Of a stretch of DNA of 64,000 nucleotides, positions 57,901 through 64,000 are shown one piece after another (position 1 is the first letter of the stretch; each line of letters starts with the position of its first letter). Below the pieces are notes generated by a model that saw only the letters and a program-made list of their open reading frames with translations, was not told the DNA's origin and did no database searches. The translations under genes were made by a program, and so were the position numbers. The DNA lies in NCBI GenBank assembly GCA_946811185.2, contig OX328106.1, positions 3,904,746-3,968,745 of the forward strand. The letters run 5' to 3'. This stretch comes from Hippopus hippopus. Its lineage: Eukaryota > Mollusca > Bivalvia > Cardiida > Cardiidae.

Positions 57901-59518
57901 AAACGACTCATCTCTTTGTTATTAATACACTTTAACATCTGGTAAAATTCAAGGCTTGTCTAGGTTGAAAGCATGTGCCGAAGCCAACTTGGTTATGACG
58001 CATACCACGGAATTCGGCTTTTAAATGGAACAAAAACATTTATGGAAAAAGGAGGAAATGCTGGTTACCAGTATCTTCTCTTTTTTCCACAATGTTTTCA
58101 GAAGCATACTCTTTCATTGTCGTCATTCAAAGCACGAGATCATTTGGTATACTACGAGTATATCCACGCCTCAGTGCTGATGGTATACCTGTTAGAAAAC
58201 TCAATCTGTTATATGGATGCAAATGAAGGTAAATTAGGATTAAATCATTAATTACATGATGCCACTTTTGAAACTGAACCCAGAAGCAAACACCGAATCA
58301 TTCCAAGATCCGAAAGAACATGTAAACTCTGTACTCTAAATGAAGTTGAAAGTGAATATCATTTTTTATTGGATTGTCCGTTTTACAGAAATACCACCCC
58401 CCCCAAAAAAAAAAGAAAAAAGAAAAAAAAAATTTTTTTCGGCGTAGCTGAATGCAGAATGTGCTGGCTTTTGACCTACTTTTTGGTTCTGATAACAAAT
58501 GAATAGATAGAAAATTGTGATTGGTCAAAAACGTAGACAGGTTTATTCTAAGGGCCCCTGCCTATATGCTGGCAAATTTACGCCGTCTGTCTTTTTTTTT
58601 AAATATTTCTTCTTACACATGGCCAACATTAAATGAATTTGAAAATTTTAATGACAACGGAAAATAAAAGAACCATTTTAAATGCATCTAAGTACCTTTA
58701 TAATGTTAGTTTTGAAAAAATGCACTTAAAAACAGCTAATTTATCAAGCTATTGCATTTACTGAAATCTTGATACATACATCTACATGTATATTCTTTAC
58801 ACCATGAGATTTGTTTCATTTACATGGTATTTTGCTTTCACAAGTACTTATGTTATATGTACTTATTTATGGTAAACAAAATATTTAAACTTAAAATCTC
58901 TGTCTCTAAATACGTTTAGCAGTGTAATAGGTCTTTCCACACCCGCTTAAAAAGCTAAATAATTATCGTGGAAGAAGTAGTGACTCTTTTTATGCGATTT
59001 TTCAGTTTCAACGGTGAATTGTGATGAATAATTTCAGTGTTAAATTACTTACATAACATTTAATACATCAACTACTTTTACAATATTTTATTTATTATTT
59101 ATTTATTTATTTATTCGGCGCTCTGGAAAAAGGTCATTTAAAGCACCTCCGCAATGCATTATACCAAGTAAATCAAAATGTAATTATTGACTTAAAAAGT
59201 CCATTTTGTTGAATAAACGACTGAATCGAGAGGCAGACTGATCCTTGGACATGCAGAAAATGTAATAGAAAAAGTTTCGACCCATGTCAGCCTGCGCAGG
59301 CTGACCTGGGTCGATAGTTTTTGCAGATCTATTAAAAATCTCCTTATGGTGGAGCATAACTCATTTAAATACTGAAGAGGGTCCTCAGATCAGAGCTAGT
59401 AATACTCACTAAAAATTATATATGCATATCATTATGAACTGCATGCGTGCATTGTACTTACCGGGTTGTTGTAGTCTCTTTGTGATGCCTTCAGCTCCTT
59501 TTCCCATTCATTAAACAT
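48766..59518 (-). CDS. T-box transcription factor, divergent
   Basis: Seven minus-strand coding exons join in phase from ATG 59518 to TGA 48766: 59462-59518, 56702-56941, 55728-55987, 54782-55049, 52893-53104, 49581-49783 and 48766-48947. The sum is 1422 bases, 473 residues. The T-box spans about residues 165-330: [75 protein letters not shown] and NPFAKAFRD. The usual HKYQPR reads HKYKVI, so a normally constant stretch is changed. N-terminal to it are Ser-rich acidic sequence and a basic LPKKRQR (possible nuclear signal). By eye it lies nearest Brachyury/Eomes-type boxes but fits none well, so no orthology is claimed. It should bind DNA in the nucleus and regulate development. Confidence 0.92.
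49052..49450. mobile_element. Family C MITE plus partial second copy
   Basis: 49052-49310 is full; 49305-49450 repeats the right half in tandem (CTGCATGTCAAAATGACCAT to GCCCCCTTTTCACAGA). In the last intron of the T-box gene. Confidence 0.85.
49581..49783 (-). CDS. T-box gene, exon 6
   Basis: Acceptor CCTACAG, donor GTAAGT. Encodes [35 protein letters not shown] and [16 protein letters not shown]; phase 2 in, 1 out, matching both neighbours. Confidence 0.85.
49815..50235. mobile_element. Two family A MITEs in T-box intron 5
   Basis: 49815-49990 with an intact hairpin and about 50030-50235 with a mutated one; both forward. Confidence 0.8.
50240..50420. mobile_element. Family L palindromic MITE
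   Basis: Inverted ends AAGGATAGGGCGCCCTAATG and CATTAGGGTGCCCTATCCTT with CGTGTAACATCGCCTTTCAT inside. It is cleaner than the 17.4-kb copy. Confidence 0.85.
50620..50735. mobile_element. Family A MITE fragment
   Basis: One hairpin arm (GTGGGGAAAGGAGAAAATTC) and a GGTAAAGGCTAA end. Confidence 0.6.
50775..51400. repeat. Family J dispersed repeat
   Basis: Head AGCTCCACTGGCCGAAGGCC, a CGTCCGTCCGTCCG run (50825-50882), GGTTGCCATGGCAACCAAAG and a second half-unit; ends TGGAGCGATACAGGCGCTCA. Confidence 0.65.
51405..52075. mobile_element. Family A, D and C elements in series
   Basis: Family A fragment 51405-51545. Family D 51547-51818 (ATGGCCTGCAACACGCG ... CGCGTGTTGCAGGCCAAT). Family C 51826-52075 (core CAGCCTGCGCGGACTGCGCA). 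Confidence 0.85.
52350..52640. repeat. ATC/ATG trinucleotide repeat
   Basis: ATGATGATG units, then a long CATCATCAT tract with ACTGCATTCATCATCACT interruptions. Frames rich in His, Ile or Met over it are artefacts. Confidence 0.9.
52893..53104 (-). CDS. T-box gene, exon 5 (end of T-box)
   Basis: Acceptor TATTTCAG, donor GTGAGT. Encodes [17 protein letters not shown], then [17 protein letters not shown] and [16 protein letters not shown]. The AYQN-ITQLKI-NPFAK core that contacts DNA is intact. Confidence 0.95.
53160..53422 (+). mobile_element. SINE family H with tRNA-like head
   Basis: The head has a long variable region (CTTGGGGATGACAAGTCCCC) and box-B-like GGTTCGATTCCCACGGCTGG, pointing to a Ser- or Leu-type tRNA ancestor. 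The body and CAATCATTCAA tail match 13.5 kb. Confidence 0.75.
53502..53806 (+). mobile_element. SINE family E, full length with 15-base target duplication
   Basis: Flanked by TCTGGTGCCAATATG at 53487-53501 and 53807-53821. tRNA-like head with box A ATTAGCTCAGTCCGTAGC and box B GGTTCGATCCC, then a 200-base body and a CATCATACCATCAACCAA end. 305 bases; best reference copy in the window. Confidence 0.92.
53854..53929. repeat. Perfect palindrome, 37-base arms
   Basis: AATTTGAAAGTAACACAACT... is followed after two bases by its exact complement. Each arm holds CTGATTGGCT (a CCAAT box in reverse). One diverged arm recurs at 60145-60185. Confidence 0.9.
54782..55049 (-). CDS. T-box gene, exon 4
   Basis: Acceptor CATTTCAG, donor GTGAGT. 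Encodes [35 protein letters not shown] and [20 protein letters not shown]; phase 2 in, 0 out. Confidence 0.95.
55135..55320. mobile_element. Family A MITE fragments
   Basis: A copy without a clean hairpin to about 55275, then the start of another, TTAACCCTTTACTGCACTAT, which breaks off at a family J segment (55335-55530). Confidence 0.6.
55728..55987 (-). CDS. T-box gene, exon 3 (T-box start)
   Basis: Acceptor TAACAACAG, donor GTGAGC. Encodes [20 protein letters not shown], then [19 protein letters not shown] and [10 protein letters not shown]. The T-box begins about residue 65 of this exon. Phase 0 in, 2 out. Confidence 0.92.
56033..56262 (+). mobile_element. Family A hairpin MITE
   Basis: Hairpin GGGAAAAGGAGAAAATGCTG and complement; forward copy in T-box intron 2. 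Confidence 0.8.
56335..56615 (-). mobile_element. SINE family F
   Basis: GATTGATTGATTGATTGATT tail on the left, head GTTCGAGCCCGGGGCCTCC and CCACTGAGCCACGAAGGACC on the right. Confidence 0.8.
56630..56700. repeat. GAT/GAC trinucleotide tract beside a splice donor
   Basis: ATGATGATGATTACGACAAC-type repeat begins right after the donor of T-box exon 2. Confidence 0.85.
56702..56941 (-). CDS. T-box gene, exon 2
   Basis: Acceptor TTTCACAG, donor GTATGT, exactly 80 codons, phase 0 at both ends. Encodes [19 protein letters not shown], a Ser run and [24 protein letters not shown] resembles the PxDLS CtBP-binding motif and LPKKRQR a nuclear localisation signal. Confidence 0.82.
57025..57250 (-). mobile_element. 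SINE family F
   Basis: TGATTGGTTGAATGGTGTTT tail; head with GAGCTCGAACCCGGGGTCTC and CACTGAGCCACGCAAGACAC. Confidence 0.8.
57280..57645. mobile_element. Family A MITE and fragment
   Basis: 57280-57510 with hairpin GGGAGAAAATGCTGACCAAC and complement; a fragment at 57575-57645. Confidence 0.7.
57920..58155 (-). mobile_element. Family A MITE, diverged
   Basis: AGGCTTGTCTAGGTTGAAAG start and GGTTACCAGTATCTTCTC hairpin remnant. Confidence 0.7.
58258..58745 (+). pseudogene. LINE-type reverse transcriptase C-terminus, interrupted
   Basis: One part (58270-58391) reads [20 protein letters not shown] then [12 protein letters not shown], the zinc-binding CxxC...H...C tail common at the end of non-LTR retrotransposon polyproteins. 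The following part, rich in WP-LNEFENF-type residues, resumes after 58600 in broken frames. Family M sits in between. No polymerase core is present. Confidence 0.6.
58440..58600. mobile_element. Family M MITE inserted in the LINE remnant
   Basis: CGGCGTAGCTGAATGCAG ... GCCAGCATATAGGCAGG in reverse ... TTACGCCG: inverted CGGCGTA ends. Related copies at 40.4 and 43.9 kb. Confidence 0.65.
58746..59115. other. AT-rich intron sequence, nothing recognised
   Basis: Ends in a TTATTTATTTATTTATT run (59091-59114). Confidence 0.6.
59120..59365. mobile_element. Family C MITE
   Basis: Core CAGCCTGCGCAGGCTGACCT; 100 bases before the T-box exon 1 donor, inside intron 1. Confidence 0.8.
59462..59518 (-). 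CDS. T-box gene, first coding exon
   Basis: ATG at 59518, 19 codons ([19 protein letters not shown]), donor GTAAGT, phase 0 to match exon 2. The frame stays open upstream (CDPLLVDFLITA precedes the Met) to an acceptor-like TTGCAAG ending 59577, so the protein may start in an earlier exon. Confidence 0.65.
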
Positions 59519-59599
59519 TGCGGTGATTAGAAAATCAACTAACAATGGATCACACGTGCGTGTGCAAGTACCACAACTTGCAATATAATAGAAGAACAA

Positions 59600-60200
59600 T
59601 TAAAATATAACACTGAATATAATTACGTACAAGTTTGTCAAAATAGTCCAAGAAACATTGGAAATGATACTACTGCCAGACGTAACATAGAGAAAATTTT
59701 ATGTTCATGCTAAAAGAAAAAAATGTCGCGACTGTGCTCTCTCTCGCCTGCGAATAACACTTCGAAAACCTGTAAAAGCGACAATAATGTTTATAAAAAG
59801 GTGGGCAACAAATTTGACATATAGTTCACGAGTTTTTTGTCGCATTGTACACAGAACCGCGGTCGTAACTGTCAATTGTCGATTCGTTCCGAATAAGAAG
59901 TGCGAACGTGTCTTTGTGTTGAATGCCAGGCGCTTATGTCGCCAATGTAGACTCGTTAAAAGGTGTGAATAACGACCAGCTAGCTATATAGATGGACCAT
60001 TGATTTTTTACTTTCAACTGAGGTGCGATTTGCTATCGTTAATTTTTTTAGACAAAATGTGCATTTTTTTTGTCTCGAGTTTAAGATCAGAACAGGGTCG
60101 GTATCCACCAATCATTTTTAAGAGCGTTTTTAGTCTTATTCTCAAAAATTTGAAAGTAACGCAACTTCTGATTGGCTAAAAACGAGATTAAAGAAGAATA
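59600..60200. other. Region upstream of the T-box gene
   Basis: No TATA box or other clear promoter is seen for the minus gene. A 61-codon plus frame at 59787 has no recognised motif. A half copy of the 53.9-kb palindrome is at 60145-60185. Confidence 0.4.
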
Positions 60201-60204
60201 GCTG

Positions 60205-60580
60205 CTAAGAGTTACAAAAGCGGGTTTAAAGTGAATTTAAATTTACATCATATCATTCAAAAGTATAGAAAAATAATTATAACGATGACATTCTGTTACT
60301 GTACGCTCGGTCCAAGTGTTAGTCGCTGGCAGAGAGATTAATTTTAAAACTGTGTCAAAAGTTGCCAGGTCACGTTATCTTTTGTTTACTTTTTGTCTGA
60401 TGTTGAAATTCATTTTTCTGTCATCAACTAACACTGGGACTGAACGCACAATAACGGATTGCCATCTACACAATTTTCAATACCTTTAAATGGTTTGATT
60501 TGGGTTTAAAAGCATTTTAAAAACAGCTGCATTTTTAGCCGCCATTGTGCCTTTACGTAATCTGTATTTAGCCGGGGGAA
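60205..60580. mobile_element. Family K palindromic MITE
   Basis: Arms GTTAGTCGCTGGCAGAGAGA and TTTTTCTGTCATCAACTAAC with the ATTTAAATTTACATCATATC end. Confidence 0.75.
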
Positions 60581-60844
60581 AAAAGATAGCCTTTGAGAAG
60601 TAACATGATAAAAAAAAAAATAGTAAGAAATAAATTTAAAAAAAAAACAGTTGTACATGTGAACGTCTGATTCCTGTCACACCACAAGTTCAACTAAAGC
60701 CGTGACATTGACGCCTAAGATTTTTGTGTCTGTAAATGCGCGTTATCACGTCCTTATGGAATGTCGATGACCTTGAAAAAGTTTGGCCATTTATATAAGC
60801 ATCTTTCATAACGCACAATGACCATCCCAAGGGAGAGTTACAAG

Positions 60845-61600
60845 TACATGAGCCTTGCTCTGTGAAAAGGGGGCTTAATGCATCTACGAAAAGTATCGAT
60901 CCAGGTCAGCCTGCGCAGGCTGACCTGGGCCGAAGCTTTTCGCTATTTTTCAATTTTCTGTATGTAAAAGGACAAATCTACCACATGATTAAGTTGATTG
61001 TTGAAAAAAGTGGCGCTCATGGATCCATAATTATGTGGTGACTTGGGCTGGTATCATGCATCACGGAGATACATTAAGCCCCCTTTTGCCAGAGCATGGC
61101 TCATATATGGCTTGCAACACGCGAAAAGGGGTATTCGGACATTTGCGTAGTGTCGTCGCGGATCAGCCTGTGCAGTCCGCGCAGACTGATCCGAGATGAC
61201 ACTTTACGACTACATTCGATTTTATACTACAGTAGACACGCTCGAAAGAGAAAATTGCATAAGAACGGAAAGTGTCGTCTCGGATTAGCCTGCGCGGACT
61301 GCGCAGGCTGATCCGAGACGACACTTTACGCAAATGTACGAATGTCCCTTTTCGCGTGTTGCAAGCCATTTATAAGCCATAAGGGGTTTTATACATCTCC
61401 ATGATGCATTATACCAAGCGAGTCGTCAAATTATTATGGATCATCCATTTTGTCTATCATTATCTAACAACTGGTTGGATCAAGACGGTAATATGGTCCT
61501 TGGACATGCAGAAAAAAATACTGCGCAGCCTAACTCGAGTCGGTACTTTTCGCTAATGCAATTTTCCCCTTTTCACAGGGCATGGCTCACATATGTATAT
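60845..61600. mobile_element. Family C, D, C in series
   Basis: Family C 60845-61104 (full, ends GGCTCATATA). Family D 61105-61372 (GGCTTGCAACACGCGAAAAG ... CGCGTGTTGCAAGCC). A second, diverged family C 61373-61595. Confidence 0.85.
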
Positions 61601-61611
61601 CTTGCTATATG

Positions 61612-61915
61612 CTCAGTCCGGTAGCTCAGCTGGAATGTACAGCAGTTGAAACCAGGGTCGCTGGTTCAAATCCCCAGCTCGGTCAATTCCTTTTTGAGGA
61701 TTAATTATAGTCATTGTGACATGATTCATTTCTCTTTCATCGCTGATCAGGTTTCGAAGTTGGTAATGTGGAAAAGTAATTGTGCGAAGTACATGTAAAA
61801 AGGTAAAAAAAGTACTAGTTAAGCATAGATAGGTGCACATGGACAGGTGCACTGGCCGCGCCTGTATCACTGAGGTAATTACAGACAGACCGATAATCAT
61901 TCAATCAATCAATCG
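61612..61915 (+). mobile_element. SINE family E
   Basis: tRNA-like head GTAGCTCAGCTGGAATGTAC and GGTTCAAATCCCCAGCTCGG; tail CAATCAATCAATCGATCAAT. Confidence 0.85.
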
Positions 61916-61944
61916 ATCAATCAGTCAATCAACCTGGGTTTACC

Positions 61945-62690
61945 GTTTAACTCTTTACCGGATGACAATTTTTTTTTCGTCACCGATAGGATAGAACGCA
62001 TTGTGGGAAAAGAAATAACAGTACAGGCTTTTTCAAAACATTGTGAGGAAAGGACGTTATTTGTCGTTGATGGGATAGAAAACATTGTTGGTGTAGGAGG
62101 GCGGGGAGTGGGAGGGGGGGGGGGTTGAAAGAAAGAACAAAAACAGGCTATTGAAAACATCGTAGGAAAGGACGTTATTTGTCGCCGATAGAAGAAACAC
62201 TGTGGGGGGGGGGGGGGGGGGGGGAGATAGATTGTTTTCGATCGGTCAGAAAGCATAATGGGAAATAGAGAGAGGAAACAAGTCTTTTGAAAACGTTGTA
62301 GGAAAGATCGCTATCTGCCGTTGATAAGATGGAAAACATTTTGGGGGATGCAAATATAAGATACGGCTCAAGTTTGAAAATCGTCAGCAAAGAAGAAAAT
62401 GTCACCAACTCTTAGCAAGTTCAGTTCCAAATTAACACGAGTTAAAGGGCGTGAAATGTTTCGATTTGAATCCATGGAGATGGTGCTGCAAGACGCACAG
62501 CTTTGCTTATGTCACAGCCAGGAGTGTACCAAAGATTGTCGTATGGAACGATGGAGCCCATTCTGAAGACGTGACCTCATTTCATTTTATTCTTTACCTA
62601 ACGATCCCGTCTTTTAGCCGCCCCCCCCCCCCCCGAGGGAAGGCTTTTGAAAACATTGTGGGAGAGGAAGAAAATGCCGGTTACCACGTA
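61945..62690. mobile_element. Degraded family A MITEs with G runs
   Basis: Repeated GAAAACATTG-GGAAAGGACG phrases at 61990-62060, 62090, 62155 and 62290, then a copy at 62595-62690 with C run. Poly-G tracts at 62113-62124 and 62203-62224. Confidence 0.6.
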
Positions 62691-62784
62691 CATCGAAATA
62701 AGACATTGTACTGAACTGGTATACTCAGCTGAAGGTGGCATTTTTGTTTTGTTTTCAACAGAAAAGAAAAATGGAAAATCTACT

Positions 62785-63000
62785 GACACTGGATGATGTT
62801 TTACACACTTACAATATTATTTCCATCACATCACAGTTGACAGCTCACAGAAGTGAGTCCTGAGTTTCAACAGTATTAGACTAGGACTCAGACGTGACCT
62901 ACACTTCCATAAACAACCTAGCACCTTGAGTGAGGATCCAACCTGGGGCCTTTAGAATGCAAATCCTATATCTTCACTACTGAGCCACAAGCAAGGACCA
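62785..63000 (-). mobile_element. SINE family F, diverged
   Basis: GATGTTTTACACACTTACAA start through CTACTGAGCCACAAGCAAGG head in reverse. Confidence 0.65.
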
Positions 63001-63225
63001 GGCCCACGAAAAGCAGATGGGGGGAGGGGCTAAAGAAAAATATTACTTATAGTAACTGGCTGGAGTATCAATCTTATGTCCAATGTTTTGTAAAACACCT
63101 CAGACTCAGACCAACTAAGAATTCAGCTTTATATTTTTTTTGCTGCGCCACTCGTGAAAATATTATTCACGAGATGAAATAAATTTCGATCCTTCACCCC
63201 CCCCCCCTCCCCCCCCCCCCAAAAA

Positions 63226-63395
63226 AAACTAGAGCTGTCACTGAATGTGACATAATACCCCCACCAGCGCTTTGACAGAAACAGGAAATTACTAGTATTT
63301 TGTACACAGACGGACACACGGACGGACAGACAGGCTGATTCCAGTATACCCCCGAAAACATTCGTTTTGCGGGGGTATAAAAAAAAAATCCTCTA
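63226..63395. repeat. Family I dispersed repeat
   Basis: ACTAGAGCTGTCACTGAATG to CCCCCGAAAACATTCGTTTT, a shorter version of 29365-29690. Confidence 0.8.
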
Positions 63396-63494
63396 CATCT
63401 ATATACTGTAAGCATGCCATCCCTTCTTTGAACTTGAACGCAAGAAGTTTTGTATTTCACACTCTCTCTTCCTCAATGCTTCACGAAACATTTT

Positions 63495-64000
63495 TGTGTT
63501 TTAACAACCCCATGGAAAATGAATTTGAACACAAACTGGGAAAAGGAGAAAATGCTAGTAACAAACATTTTCTCCTTTTCCAACAATGCCCTCTACCCTT
63601 TCATCGAAAATTTCCATAATTTGAGCACATATAGTTTGTTGTATGCTTGCAAATGCTTTCAATGTGGATAAAACTTAAATTAGTTTAACCCTATGCCACA
63701 CAATCCGGCGTTTTAACGACGCTGGGCAGGAAGGCTTTTGAAAATATTGTGGGAAAGGAGAAAAAAATGGGTACCTGCATGTTCTCCTTTTTCCACAATG
63801 TTTCTACCCTTTCCATTATAAATCTTAATACTTTAGCAACATTCACAAATGCTTTCAATTTGGAGAAATCTAAAATTCCTTGGTGTGATAAGGGTTAAAC
63901 TATGTTGTCTAATACATAGTTTAATTTTTTACCAAAGACAAAATCTTAACTCTTTACCAAACGATAAAATTTTAGACTTGTCCAAATTGAAAGCCTTTGC
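63495..64000. mobile_element. Three family A MITEs, last cut by the window edge
   Basis: 63495-63690, 63685-63897 and 63935-64000. The last is reverse (TTACCAAACGATAAAATTTT, AAATTGAAAGCCTTTGC) and incomplete. Confidence 0.8.

Noticed and set aside
59787..59972. 61-codon plus frame with several Cys and Arg residues
   Set aside because: Cys spacing does not fit a zinc-finger family and there is no splice or start context.

Overview
This window is animal nuclear DNA, most likely from a bivalve mollusc. It is AT-rich, genes are split into short exons with GT-AG introns, and the spaces between exons are packed with hairpin MITEs and tRNA-derived SINEs of the kind common in bivalves. The lineage (a heterodont such as Mya, Dreissena or a venerid) is an impression from memory and was not tested. 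There are no bacterial features, no CRISPR array and no rRNA.

Three protein genes can be supported by reading exons across phase-matched splice sites. (1) Minus strand, about 1.5-10.6 kb: the first three coding exons of a putative single-pass membrane protein that runs off the left edge. (2) Plus strand, 41.3-45.6 kb: a complete hydroxylysine kinase-like (HYKK/AGPHD1) gene of six exons, one of them a 27-base microexon, giving about 388 residues. (3) Minus strand, 48.8-59.5 kb: a complete T-box transcription factor gene of seven coding exons, 473 codons, with a divergent T-box. Genes 2 and 3 converge tail to tail with about 3.1 kb between them.

The rest is mobile DNA. Left part (0-10 kb): a solo LTR carrying heat-shock-element-like motifs, SINEs, a duplicated SINE-like unit and a 1158-bp transposon nested in a MITE. 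Centre (11-41 kb): about 30 kb with no supported host gene, holding dense family A hairpin MITEs that end in TTAA, a decayed Maverick/Polinton fragment, a hAT-like element, an element with ~100-bp inverted ends at 36.3-38.0 kb, and a GC-rich promoter-like patch at 30.37 kb. Right part (38-64 kb): repeat families A, B, C and D fill the introns and flanks of the two complete genes, with a broken LINE piece near 58.3 kb.

Repeat family names used here: A = TTAA-ended hairpin MITE with a core near GGGAAAAGGAGAAAATGC; B = hairpin with GATCAGACTGCAC arms; C = ~260-bp MITE with a CAGCCTGCGCAG core; D = ~265-bp double hairpin starting GCAACACGCGAAAAGG; E, F, H = tRNA-derived SINEs; G = tRNA-like SINE unit; I, J = longer dispersed repeats; K, L = palindromic MITEs; M = short MITE with CGGCGTA ends. 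No new biological system is demonstrated. The observations most worth following up are the divergent T-box gene, the chains of MITEs sharing TTAA sites and the LTR with heat-shock motifs.
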